In this document: piece after piece, positions 49,334 through 59,966 of the stretch
Position numbering within the stretch: position 1 is the first letter of the stretch
How the letters are laid out: each line of letters opens with the position of its first letter
DNA from: Hermatobates lingyangjiaoensis
Lineage: Eukaryota > Arthropoda > Insecta > Hemiptera > Hermatobatidae
Length of the DNA: 64,000 nucleotides
NCBI GenBank assembly: GCA_026182355.1
Contig: JAPFBL010000001.1
Coordinates: 2,294,001-2,358,000, forward strand
Reading direction: 5' to 3'
Made by a program: the position numbers and the translations under genes
Notes under the pieces: model-generated
The model's input: only the letters and a program-made list of their open reading frames with translations
Told to the model about the DNA's origin: nothing
Databases searched by the model: none

Positions 49334-49646
49334 TGCAATGACTATTTAATTTTATTTTGTACGTAAAAATAAAATTTAACGTAAATTAATAATAAAAACA
49401 TTTTTTATGTAGAATTCTATATAATGAGAAGATATTCACTTTAAAGTAACTTAAAAAAATGTTTCATTTCAAATTTTAGTGTGTATTATAACAAATCCAT
49501 TACAGATTAAGTATGTAAATAATTAACGTTAGTTTAGGTTGCTGTGGCCTTCCCAGAAGAAAATTATGTTTGATAAAATATTAAATAATATACTATACTT
49601 TTCTGATTTGATTTTTAATGAAAAGAGAAGTGATTTCGTTATTGAC

Positions 49647-49665
49647 GGGGGGGGGGGGGGGGGGG
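49647..49665 (+). repeat. Poly-G tract (19 G)
   Basis: An uninterrupted run of 19 guanines in AT-rich DNA. Such runs are prone to length error in sequencing. Confidence 0.9.
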
Positions 49666-49814
49666 TGATGATACTCAGTGCGATAAGAAATTGTCAACAC
49701 AAATGCACAACATGTCGGCGGAAATTATGCATAATTGTACAGTGAAGAGAAGCTGGTCGTCAGAAATAGTTTATAGATCGTTAGATGAACTGATATTATG
49801 TGCAGGAAACCATA

Positions 49815-50169
49815 CAGTAGACCAGGGGTGGGGAACCTTCCTTAGAGTAAAGGCCATTTCAGCACCGTCCACTTCTCCAAAAGGCCACCACGAATAGACA
49901 AGCAAATTCTTATACACTAGTTATATTGTAAAAACCATACATCTGTCATTATATACTCGATAAGTGCATCTAAAACCTTTTCCCATCTTTCGAAAGATTC
50001 AGCAGTCTCCTCACTGCCTTCATTTATTACCTTTATTAACTCAGGAAAATGATTTTCTAAAAGATTAGACTTTTCAAGTATTGATTGACATACGCATAAG
50101 GCCGTATTTCATGGTTGAAAAGGCCACAAGCGACCTTAAGGCCGCAAGTTCCCCACGCCTGCAGTAGAC
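49815..50169. mobile_element. Non-autonomous hAT transposon (339 bp) with 8-bp target duplication
   Basis: CAGTAGAC at 49815-49822 and 50162-50169 is a perfect 8-bp target duplication, the length typical of hAT elements. The element 49823-50161 has terminal inverted repeats CAGGGGTGGGGAACCTT and CAGGCGTGGGGAACTTG (right end, reverse complement), followed by subterminal AAGGCC words. On the minus strand an open stretch of about 58 codons inside (SILEKSNLLENHFPELIKVI near its start) may be a leftover of the parent's coding region, but it is not recognisable as transposase. It would have depended on a transposase supplied elsewhere. Confidence 0.92.
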
Positions 50170-51040
50170 GCTTAAACATAGTTGATATACACTCTGTATA
50201 ACTAAAGAGAGAACGAATAGTTCCTTCTGATTCTTGCCTATGATTGTGGCTTATATGGGGATAACTACAATAAACATGCTTTATTGCAACGTATGAAACC
50301 CACTGACCCAGTTACCTTTATCCTATAAAAGAAAAAAACCAAAATTATTGTATACCAATGAAAATTTTACTTCAGCGTAGTGATAAAACATTAGACGATA
50401 GTTATATAAACAAGTTATTTAAACATCAGTTGTATCTATGAATGTAACAGTTTGTTGAATGAAACGTAAATAAGCCCTGGCACATTTGTGTAGAGTAAGT
50501 GTAACAGTTACTGGCCCTGAATATGAACGTTTTATATTGATAAGACCTGTGCGTTGTTATTTCCTGATACATATCATGACTTGATTGCAGAGACGTAACA
50601 AGAATATGTGAGTAATTATGTAGTTTTGGCACATAATTATACCCATGATAAGATATGAGTTATAAGAGTAACAAAATCACAAGGAATTGGACAAGTGTAG
50701 ATTTTAGTCATAATAGTAATAACCAAAAGGAACACAATCTGTTACTAATCAACATTTCACTGTCCTTTTTTTAAATGTCACTGTCAGTATAAAGATAAAA
50801 AAATAACAAAACTTGCAATTTTAGTGCCAGTTCAATAATATTGTTATTTTTCATTTTTAACACCTATGTTTCAATTACCAAAAAAAGAAAAAAAAAACAG
50901 AATGTTCTAATCGAGGGATTGAGAAAAATAAGTTAGCTCCTGATATTTTTTAGTAATTCGCAAGAAAGATTTGAAATTAATGACATTATTTACTTTTCGG
51001 TCAAATAAATAGTTAAATAAATAACAAACGGTAATAATTA

Positions 51041-51379
51041 TATCCTGTCAGTAGGGGGCCAGGCTAGCTCAGTGGTTACGTGCTCACTTCTGTGCTGATA
51101 GTACCGGGGTTCAATCCTCACCTGGCCCTCGATTTATTCACGCGGGAGCTGAATAAATCTGAGTACGTCATCCCTCGGAGAAGGACGTTAAACTGTCGGT
51201 CCCGAGCCTGTACGATGTCAGGTACTCGTTAAAGATCCCTACTCTAAATACATTTGAGTTAGGCAAAATTTAGGACTCCCACTGTAGAATCAATCTTCAT
51301 TGTGTGGTATCACAAAGGGCCAATGCTTGGTCTACGTGTGTTCCCTTGTGGGACTGCCACTGAACCTATCCTATCAGTA
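51041..51379 (+). mobile_element. tRNA-derived SINE with 13-bp target duplication
   Basis: The head 51056-51127 is tRNA-like: GGGCCAGG/CCTGGCCC ends, box A TAGCTCAGTGG and box B GGTTCAATCC, the internal pol III promoter. The anticodon stem is mispaired, so it is not a working tRNA. A body with CTCGGAGAAGGACGTTAAAC (a core word shared by several animal SINE families) and CTCGTTAAAGATCCC follows. TATCCTGTCAGTA (51041-51053) and TATCCTATCAGTA (51367-51379) are target duplications with one mismatch, giving an insert of about 313 bp. No poly-A tail is obvious. Confidence 0.85.
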
Positions 51380-51860
51380 AATTAATAAGAACATGCGATT
51401 TGGTTGGCAAATATTCATTGTCACGATTGAATTAATAAATTCTATTTTATAACAAAAAATAAAATAAAATGAATTAATTTCTCAATCATAAAATACATTA
51501 ACCTCATAGGACAGGGTTTATAGTATATAGTTCTTGTAAAACATGTATAAATATAAAGTATAATAGCTTTATACAAGTGTAAAGTATAAAAAATATATAT
51601 TTTACTTTTAGATGTACTGAAAGTACAAAAATATTTATCAAATATTTTTTTTAAATATATTTTACAAAAATTATAAAGTATAATGGCTTTATACAAGTAT
51701 ATAGCTTGTAAAATTATAAAGTATAATATTCTTGTAAAGTTTGTAAATTTGTAAAGTTTGTAAAATAACGTGCAGGATAGTAAAGCTCAGTATGGCTTAA
51801 ACAACAGAGAGGGTAACCTATTCTTAAAACACTTAAAATTATATAATATTTCCCAAGTAC

Positions 51861-51985
51861 AAATATTATACAAGCAGGGTTCATTTAGGGTTTTTTGTAA
51901 TATTAAGATGTGTGTCAGTAAAATGATTGGTTGCCAGTAAATCGTGGATACATTGGCGCAGGGAATGGACAGTTGATAATTATTT
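51861..51985. promoter_or_regulatory. Duplicated candidate conserved non-coding element, copy 1
   Basis: Shares AAATATTATA.AAGCAGGGTT (51861-51881), AGGGT.T.TTGT.ATAT.AAGA, GCCAGTAAATCGTGGA (from 51933), TGGCGCAGGG and GGACA.T.GA.AATTA with the copy at 52.74 kb. The spacing between the first and third blocks is 52 bp in both. The conserved word ATTTACTGGC (reverse strand) resembles a posterior-Hox-type site. This copy is the more AT-rich and diverged one. Confidence 0.6.
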
Positions 51986-52739
51986 TTACCAATAACTTCC
52001 CTTGGTTTATTGTTTCATGTTTAAAGGAAAACATATTGACTGACTGTAAAGATTTGCAATAAGGATAGAGCACTCTGATACAATATTGAGTAGAACATCC
52101 AAAATTTGTCAAATAAGTGATTTTATTCATGTCTTCATTCATTTTTCTTCATTTTTTTAATCTTTATCTCCAAAAGTTGTTATCTTTATCACATTATACC
52201 CGTTGTTTACTTGAAGGTAGAATCAATCAATGTAATCTTGAAATTATTATCATAATTGTTCATAAAATTTGAGTTCTTCTATAACTTAAAGTGTTTTTTA
52301 AATGTAGAAGACATTTAAAAATTAGTTTAATCGTTTAGTTTTCCATCCTTGATTAATGCAACTGATAATTATTTTGTTATTATTCTCATAGAATATAATT
52401 CAGAACTAGAAATTTAACGTACAATTTTATTATGTGTTAAACAAATATTTGGAATTTAAAAATTAAATGAAGTCATACTGAGGTTAAAAAAATATTGCAT
52501 TACGGTAGGATGAACAGGAAGGATTTCCGTTTATTTAATTTTATTGCCTAAATTCTTTGCTTCTATGTGATTTATAGCTGAATGGTTATGGTGGTAGAGC
52601 TTTATAATCTGAACGTGTCTCTAAATGCCATAGAAGCATTTTTGGAGGTCGGGTTGTTTTTAGAGAAGTATGTAAAATGAGGGGGTGAAATTTTGCCATT
52701 TAAAGGGTTGTGGGTGGGTTGAATGCAAAGCATACTGGG

Positions 52740-52885
52740 AAATATTATATAAGCAGGGTTGGGGAGGGTCTCTTGTGATATGAAGAGGAGTGTTAAGAAA
52801 AATGCCTGGGGGCCAGTAAATCGTGGAGATGTCTGGCGCAGGGGGCGGCCGGGGGCGGACACTCGACAATTAGCGGAAATATAGT
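52740..52885. promoter_or_regulatory. Duplicated candidate conserved non-coding element, copy 2
   Basis: Counterpart of 51861-51985, about 879 bp to the right, embedded in a GC-rich context (GGGGGCGGCCGGGGGCGG). Minus-strand translations of the shared core differ in frame between copies (SPRFTG lies in matching frames but flanking residues do not agree). Conservation is therefore better explained at DNA than at protein level. Confidence 0.6.
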
Positions 52886-53160
52886 GGGGGCGGGGGCTCA
52901 AGTTGGTGGACCGCGGCTCGAGTTATGGGCCTCGCTCCAGTGCCAGGTTTTCATTCGGCCGCCCGTCGCCACACAAGGAGCCCTGGTCTCTGCTTTTATT
53001 ATTCAAAAGGTCCTTTTCCATTACCGACCCCTTTGTCCCAAACATACCCAAATCTCCACTCTTTTTATAGCACGTCACCAACACTTGCTCCATTTTTATG
53101 TTTGTCTCCTAATAAATGGAAATCAGCATTTAACTTGAAAGTCAGTTTCAGAATGTCGTG
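52886..53160. promoter_or_regulatory. GC-rich continuation of the 52.7-kb island
   Basis: GGACCGCGGCTCGAG, TTCATTCGGCCGCCCGTCGCC, GGAGCCCTGG and AATAAATGG words. Overlapping frames of 78-84 codons on the plus strand and 69-99 on the minus strand are GC-driven and mutually contradictory; none looks like protein. Possible enhancer or CpG-rich promoter-like block. Confidence 0.35.
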
Positions 53161-53929
53161 AGGCATACGCTTTGAACAGAATCTCTTAAAAGACTTTCTA
53201 AAAATTTATCAAAACCTATTTCAAACAAACCAGATAACACTAAATAAACTCTTATTTGTTTATAGAATATTTTACTTCAATTTTCATTGAAAATTTAACA
53301 AATCTAAGAGAATTAATCATGTGATCTATTTCAAATCGCACTGAAAATCGGTCAACTTTAGTATGATAACTACACTGCAAGATAGCAAGGAGTTTGTCGC
53401 ATTTTGTTCTTCTGGAAAAATACAAGATATTTGTTTTTAAGGCTTAAACGATTTTTGATCTTGTAAAACTGTTTAAATTGCTGTTTTCTTCTATATTCTC
53501 CTGAAGAAAAGTGATGGAATACCTGATGATAATAAAAAAGAAAGTAAGGTGTACTGTAAAAGATGTTAACAGGAAGTAATAAGTGCGGGAGCATTTGAAG
53601 AGGCTTTATTCTGCAAGAGATTTCATTTTAAATAATTTCACTTACCCGAGCGAATCATTATAACTTTTCAATTGAGTACATTAAGACAATGACATACAAG
53701 GAATATGATTAATTCAGTTTTAAAGCAGTTATTACAATTACAACATTAGAACTGCTTTGTATTATAATTAAAGGTCTGTATTTTATGTTAAGCTATAAGA
53801 GCTTCAAATGTAAATTAGTGGCAGTTAATATTTCTTAACGAAAAGAATTAAGAGGAATGAATGAATAGAATGACTTGTAACATTTGTTATTCAATTAACA
53901 AATAAAGATTGAAACGTTTAAGTTTCTCA
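53161..53929. other. AT-rich intergenic DNA, nothing recognised
   Basis: No gene, RNA or repeat family identified. Confidence 0.55.
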
Positions 53930-54295
53930 ATGTAATAATATGAGAGCTAGCACACAGGTAATGAGATTCGATTTGGATGCAAACAAGCTGGGAGTGAGAC
54001 TGTCTTAAGCGGACCTGTGTAAATTGAATGCTCGACCTCGTAGTTTTGGCCTGAGATAGTAACATAATTGTCTATTTATCCTTTTAATTTTTTATTAGGT
54101 TGGACAAGAACAGTTAGGGGATTGCGTGAGACTGGAGTATAACAATAAAGCGACTTTGGTGGCAGAGGAAGCGCTGGACGCCGGAGAAGTAGCCTCCGCT
54201 CCATTACCGCTCAGATACCATCTCTCATTTACATGACTCCCGCATCTTCTGCCCACTCTGATTAATCTTACCACTCGCAACATTTATGTCACATT
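53930..54295. promoter_or_regulatory. Candidate conserved non-coding element (with exon-like stretch)
   Basis: Mixed-composition island with GGTAATGAGATTCG, AACAATAAAG (Sox-type), CTCTGATTAATCTTACC and ACATTTATGTC words. Within it, 54099 follows TTTTAATTTTTTATTAG and opens a 45-codon plus frame (VGQEQLGDCVRLEYNNKATL at its start) ending at TGA near 54235. This could be a chance acceptor-like start. I favour a regulatory element because no upstream exon or domain match supports coding. Confidence 0.35.
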
Positions 54296-54786
54296 GCTTC
54301 TTCATCATTAGCCAAATATTAATCATAATTGACAGAAATTAATACTATTTCGTCAATGAAATTTTAGTTTTAAGTCAATTTCTTTAACACCTGATTTTAT
54401 ATGTTTTCATACCAGTAATTTATTAAACATCTGATTTGGAATACGATACCATTACATATAAATATGAATTTCATTGCTACCAATTAACGTAGACTTAGAA
54501 GTCAGTACTGAATTAGTTCCTCTGATTATAACACAACAGTTGTCAACCCTTCCAACTATCCTGGCTGCAATCTTATGTCTAATAATTAAAAGACTGCTAC
54601 CTATTTGGCCAAAGTCAACCACAATAAATTAAATTATATAAATATTAAAAACAAATATTTAATTTAGGAGACAGGAATGAAGGATCTGGTACCTTTTCTA
54701 ACGATAATATTGACTACACCTTTTCTCAGCTGTGTAATTTTCTAATATATTTGATGTTCTGAGGTAAAATGGATAAACCAAAAAAA
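54296..54786. other. AT-rich intergenic DNA beyond the PLE 3' end
   Basis: Part of this may be the 3' terminal repeat of the minus-strand PLE; otherwise nothing recognised. Confidence 0.4.
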
Positions 54787-54822
54787 CAACAACATTTCAA
54801 ACACTTTGTGTTCATCATCAGG
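54787..54822 (-). ncRNA. Hammerhead-like motif downstream of the PLE endonuclease frame
   Basis: Minus strand reads CCTGATGATG, AACAC/GTGTT hairpin with AAA loop, TGAAATGTTG. CTGATGA and GAAA match the hammerhead catalytic core words. Extra bases between core and stem differ from the canonical fold, so activity is uncertain. Its place about 65 bp after the end of the PLE frame fits the known presence of hammerhead motifs in PLE terminal repeats. Confidence 0.5.
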
Positions 54823-54886
54823 AAGACATATAATACAAATTATATCTAATTAGTTACAAAAATTAGAGTGAAATAATAAAATTCAA

Positions 54887-55618
54887 TTAAGAGAATTCAA
54901 GACATACCCAAGGATGTGGTACTGACGGGTTGGTCAAGTGAAGACAACTAGTAGGAAACAGATCCGTTCCAAAAGAGTGGGGATAGGCATTTAAGAGATA
55001 AGGTGACAAAGACGTCGGGTATGCTTGAAAACCGTTAACTGAAATACAGAAGGCAAGAACCACTAATTCAGAGGAAAGAAACATTTTTTTTTTTAAATTT
55101 ATTCTTTGTGATCTTAGAAACAGTTTAAGAAATTTTGGACACCCTGGAATTTGATCATTAAGACATAGAGAGGCAGAAGGATTATTAATGACGGCCTTGT
55201 TTATTTGAAAAGCTTCCAAATTACAAATTTCTTTAAACTTTCTATTTGCATGTAGGTTCAAGTTTGGATCAAAGCTGTGATTTTGTGTGACAAGGTGTTT
55301 CGCAAAATGTGAAAAAAATTCTTTATTACTCTTATTGTCATTTTTCCTTTGCAAGTATTCATTAAAATGTTCTCGGGTTCTTTTCTCAAAGGAGCGCACA
55401 GTCATGACAATGTAAAAACATTGACAATTGTTACAGGACAACTTATATACTCCACTCCTCAATGAACTGGGATAAAAACTCTATTTAGGGGTTAACAAGG
55501 ATTTTAAATTACTATTTGTTTTGTAACTGACTCTAAAATTAAATTTTCTTAATATATTAGCAATTTTTAAGGAGGATGTTCCCACATAAGGTAGGGTAAT
55601 CCAAGAATTTGGGATATT
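54887..55618 (-). pseudogene. Penelope-like element: RT-endonuclease linker and GIY-YIG endonuclease domain, 5'-truncated
   Basis: From about 55618 down, the frame reads SNIPNSWITLPYVGTSSLKI, ...LRKFNFRVSYKTNSNLKSLL, then a TAG at about 55481, then the endonuclease SGVYKLSCNNCQCFYIVM. ITLPYVG..S.KI and the K.N.LK.LL stretch are typical of the segment joining reverse transcriptase to endonuclease in PLEs. GVY and the YIV that replaces the usual YIG form the GIY-YIG core, with a C..C pair between them. The conserved Arg (RSFEKRTREH) and a downstream Glu (CNLEAFQINK) are present. The frame ends at 54887 with VCLEFS. The reverse transcriptase itself is missing upstream of 55620, the usual 5' truncation of PLE copies. 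The in-frame stop and YIG-to-YIV change suggest a dead copy. Confidence 0.88.
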
Positions 55619-55619
55619 T

Positions 55620-57589
55620 GATGTTTATTTACTAAAATAAGTTTGTTATTTTTGTATTAATATTTTTAAATCGAACATTATACTAATATGTTTTATTTTT
55701 GTTCTTCTCACTAGAATGTCAGATCCAATATCACACGGTTAACTGCAACAATCACCCCCAACAGAGGTCCAGACTCATTCAGAGATTTTCAGTCATTGGT
55801 CATTACTCTCTTCGCGGTAACTTCTTTATTGTAATTATACTTTTCGTAGAACTACAATTGCTTTAAAATCTATGTTTGCCACCTTGTAGGTTGCTACCTA
55901 CTTGTTCACCGGTTGCTTATATGCCACATATCTACTTCAATCAGCAATATTACTTTACTGATAGGGTTTAAACACTCTGAGATACTTTGTTGAGAGCAGA
56001 ATAGATATCTCGGTCTATTGATTTCTTTCCTCTTTTTATTGTAAGGTATTGTTTTAAACCCTTTATAGTTACCACTATTTTTCTTTACACTCGTTAGTCT
56101 AGCGAAGTATTTTCTATTTAGTCCCATGGTAATAACAAAGTGGACGTTTTCTTAGAATCCTTCCAAAATTTCTTCTTCTCTACACTCACACTCAGTATGC
56201 TTTTAATACACATATATATTTTCTTGACGTTGGTACAATCTTCAGCAATGCTTTTTTCTCCACTCCCATGCTTAATTCGCTACCAATATTTAACAACAGC
56301 TTCATTCTAATACTTTCCATATCATCATGCTATGATATTTATGTATAGCAAAGGCTGTACATAGTGCCCTGTTTAACCACATTTAATCTAATTTTACATT
56401 TATTTTCATTTTTCTTTATTATTTATTTTCACTTTTAGATTTCTAGATTGGGCTATCCCTGTCCTTTTATCTAAAGATTTGTCTAACTTCTAAAATAACT
56501 AACTATTCTATTATTACCAAGCAAGTAATGTTATTTTTTCATTAGTACTTCTTTTTTTGGATGTCTGTAAGTTTAAAACTCTATTAAAAAGTTTTTCCAA
56601 AATTTCCTTTTGGGCCTCTAGTTAAAAGAAATTTTAACGAAATCTTTTAATTTTATACTTTTTATACACTTCCATCTTCTAATTTTCAAAATTCTCCTAG
56701 CTGAATGGAATTATATTTACGTCACAGATATCAAAATTTTGCTCCTTTCTTTCTTATTTGTTTACTGTTCTTACAATTTTTAAACAGAATTCTTACCCAA
56801 CCCAATTCCTCCTACACTTCTCTCAAATTCATCCTACCACTACACTAAACTCATTAAGGTGTTGGCTATATCAGAGCTGGACATTCATATAAATTATGGT
56901 AGAGATGGCTGAATGGGGTAGCAATTTTTGTCCTAATGATTGTTTCCGTGCTTATAGTCTAATTCAGATATCTATTTATAATACTTTTAGCACTTCAAGT
57001 AACATTAAAAATAGCTCCTCTACCTGGAAAATTTTCAATCACTCAAAGATAAAAAGTTAAGTTTCATTATTTTTGCTTGAGAATAGACTGTGCAATCTAA
57101 CTTAAATAGAAGATATTATTATACAACTGTGCTTACAATACGGACAATATTATGAAAGTAGGACATTTCATAAGTAAATCCTGCAGATACCAACTCACTC
57201 CAGTATTAAAAGCAGTTATAGAGGTAATTATATTCATATAATTTACAATTATTTATCTACCATGGAACATCATTAAAAATACAGATAATCATTTATACAA
57301 TAGCAATTATTATAGTATAAATTACATCCATAAATTTGTCGCTATCATGGTCAAAATTTTAATCAGTCATCCTAGTAGTTATGAAAGTGTACAAATAGGA
57401 CTATCGCTTAATCAAGTATATTAATATTAATTAAATACTTAAAGTTGTATTAACCCTCAATTATGATAACAAGGCAATATAACGTTAAGAAATGATTGCT
57501 TTTGACATTAAATCATACTAATTTAATTTTAAATATTAAAATTGTTAGGCAGTGTTTGTTTTACTATTTGCGGCTCTCAAATTTCCTTT
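55620..57589. other. AT-rich intergenic DNA
   Basis: No reverse-transcriptase motif could be found upstream of the PLE fragment. A slightly richer patch at 55710-55820 (CAGATCCAATATCACACGG, CCCCAACAGAGGTCCAGAC) may be a small conserved element. The 73-codon minus frame at 55906-56127 is unassignable. Confidence 0.45.
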
Positions 57590-57880
57590 TCCATTCTGAA
57601 TGGAGGATTAGAAGACGAACTCATCGGGCTCACCTGTGTCACGTAAATATGTTGATACGCTCCAACCGATTCATAACAGACGCCAATCTCATCCATTACA
57701 CACTGAAGGGGTCCTTTTTACTGGGTTCCCCAGCTGCTTCTCTTTCCCAACCAATGCTTTACCATCCAAGGATCAACAGGCACCTCATTGACCCATCCCT
57801 CAAACCTGATCATCCGCACGTCATATGTCTTTCGCAAACTTGCGAAATGCCATTTAATGATCGATTCATGACTACCCTAT
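57590..57880. promoter_or_regulatory. Candidate conserved non-coding element
   Basis: About 290 bp: GAACTCATCGGGCTCACCTG (E-box CACCTG), GTCACGTAAATATG, GGTTCCCCAGCTGC, CGCACGTCATATG and CATTTAATGATCGATTC. A 147-codon plus frame (57496-57939) crosses it but lacks any domain and extends into AT-rich sequence on both sides, so a regulatory reading is preferred. Confidence 0.35.
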
Positions 57881-58099
57881 ATGCAATTTGCAAAATATTT
57901 TCAAGAGTTAACTATATTTACATGGATACAGATTTGTAGGTACACCTACATTTTACTTAACAGTATTCATGCTTAGGGAAATATTCTAAAAAAATGAGGC
58001 TTTGTAAATTTGGGGAATATTTTGCTATTTAAAGTTTCTATATTATAAATATTATTAATACCTGCTAAGTAGATCACTTTCGTAATATATATATATATA

Positions 58100-58711
<612 letters not shown>

Positions 58712-59133
58712 ATGAAGAATAGGCAACCCAGTAAAAATAATATAATGAAACAAAAAAACAAAAAAAAAAATAAAAATAGGAAAAAAATAGGGGAAAAAAA
58801 CACTGTGTACTCAAACAAACAAAACAGAACATAACCATAAAGAAACCTCCCAGAAAACAAACAGTAACCATCATGAAACAGTATTAAAGAAAAATGCTGC
58901 AACATAAACAGATTTCCAAGGTAATCAAATAGTGATCTCTATACTTATGCAATAATTCTAAAGCAATAGAATAATTATAACAATATCCTTATGTTAATGT
59001 ATAACAAAATAATCCATAGTCGTAATAACTGTTTTATCAAAAAATTCCTCTTTGTTACCGAACATATTAAAATGTAATAAATTACCAAATAGTAGTAATA
59101 GTAGTGCTAATTGTAAAACAATCATGTTGTAGC
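58712..59133. other. A-rich PLE-adjacent DNA
   Basis: A very A-rich stretch (58740-58810) and otherwise AT-rich sequence, probably internally deleted or decayed PLE body. Minus-strand Phe/Leu-rich frames (58674-58905) are composition artefacts. Confidence 0.4.
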
Positions 59134-59168
59134 CCTGAAGATGACATAAATATATGTCGAAACGTCGG
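59134..59168 (+). ncRNA. Hammerhead-like motif
   Basis: CCTGAAGAT, GACAT/ATGTC hairpin, CGAAACGTCGG: core words CTGAAGA and GAAA separated by a 5-bp stem. One extra base follows the CTGAAGA compared with the canonical hammerhead. It ends a PLE remnant that begins at 58.1 kb and is followed by (TA)n at about 59220. Confidence 0.55.
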
Positions 59169-59232
59169 CAAATGGACTAGTTTTTATCATTGGACCTCAA
59201 ACCTCAAGAAAATTACATCATATATATATATA

Positions 59233-59367
59233 TGTTTCACGGTGAATCACAAACACAGAACTAAGGAACAAACACACTTACTGTCTCTAATTATCGGTTG
59301 AACCGAAATTTGCAGACAGTAAGTGTGTTTGTTCCTTAGTTCTGTGTTTATGGTTCACTGTGAAACA
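59233..59367. mobile_element. Head-to-head inverted unit, 54-bp arms
   Basis: 59233-59286 (TGTTTCACGGTGAATCACAA through TTACTGTCT) and 59314-59367 are reverse complements with about two mismatches. The 27-bp centre holds CGGTTGAACCGAAA. The left arm shares AACACACTTAC.GTCTCTAATT with the unit at 59.47 kb, so both belong to one family. (TA)n lies on the left; another (TA)n begins at 59400. Confidence 0.8.
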
Positions 59368-59398
59368 TTTGTTGTCCTTTTGAATCGTTTTCCTGTTT

Positions 59399-59399
<1 letters not shown>

Positions 59400-59433
<34 letters not shown>
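59400..59433. repeat. (TA)n microsatellite
   Basis: About 34 bp of TA between two inverted PLE-derived units. Confidence 0.95.
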
Positions 59434-59435
<2 letters not shown>

Positions 59436-59470
59436 TTTTTTTCGTTGGAAATACGATCCAAAACGGACAA

Positions 59471-59748
59471 ATATAGTTCAATATAAACAAAGAAACATAG
59501 AGAAATCAGAAGAACACACTTACAGTCTCTAATTTTCGGTTTGAACCGTCTTCAGGAGAGATAAGAGAGGGAAACCAAGCGCACTGGATCAGAGACGGTT
59601 GGAGACGGTTGGGTCTCCAACCGTCTCTGATCCAGTGCGCTTGGTTTCCCTCTCTTATCTCTCCTGAAGACGGTTCAAACCAAAAATTAGAGACTGTAAG
59701 TGTGTTCTTCTGATTTCTCTATGTTTCTTTGTTTATATTGAACTATAT
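59471..59748. mobile_element. Head-to-head inverted dimer, 136-bp arms, hammerhead-like motif in each
   Basis: Arms 59471-59606 and 59613-59748 are near-perfect reverse complements around a 6-bp loop (GGTTGG). Each arm carries CCTGAAGAC, GGTT.AACC hairpin, then GAAAATTAGAGAC in the left arm (59525-59556, minus) or CAAAAATTAGAGAC in the right (59663-59694, plus). The right copy has thus lost the G of GAAA. A (TA)n tract follows at 59743-59770. Confidence 0.85.
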
Positions 59749-59770
59749 ATATATATATATATATATATAT

Positions 59771-59891
59771 GAGTCGGGTTTTTACTCTGACGACAACCGC
59801 TTGTTACGGTTGAAAGATATTGGTCTTGTTTTCGTATTTCATAGTGTGGTTTGATCATTGATTGTTAATTTACGTGTTTATGTGAAATCTT

Positions 59892-59892
<1 letters not shown>
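59771..59892 (+). mobile_element. Single-orientation copy of the hammerhead-like unit
   Basis: GAGTCGGGTTTTTACTCTGACGA, then ACCGCTTGTTACGGTTGAAAG, then GTGTGGTTTGATCATTGATT and CACG/TACGTGTTTATGTGAAATCT ending at (TA)n. This non-inverted copy gives the unit's length (about 122 bp) and order: CTGACGA core, ACCG/CGGT stem, GAAA, tail. Its tail end borders (TA)n as in other copies. Confidence 0.75.

Positions 59893-59961
<69 letters not shown>
59893..59961. repeat. (TA)n microsatellite
   Basis: About 69 bp of TA with one ACATA interruption, separating the single unit from the large palindrome. Confidence 0.95.

Positions 59962-59966
<5 letters not shown>

Noticed and set aside
51056..51127. 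Functional tRNA gene
   Set aside because: Anticodon stem is mispaired and the sequence continues into a SINE body with target duplications.
52602..53161. Overlapping frames on both strands in the GC-rich island
   Set aside because: Mutually contradictory and GC-driven; comparison with the duplicate at 51.86 kb shows conservation not following codons.
55906..56127. Minus frame considered as upstream reverse transcriptase of the PLE
   Set aside because: No reverse-transcriptase motif; the PLE similarity ends near 55620.
57496..57939. Plus frame of 147 codons
   Set aside because: No domain, AT-driven ends, and internal part better explained as a non-coding island.
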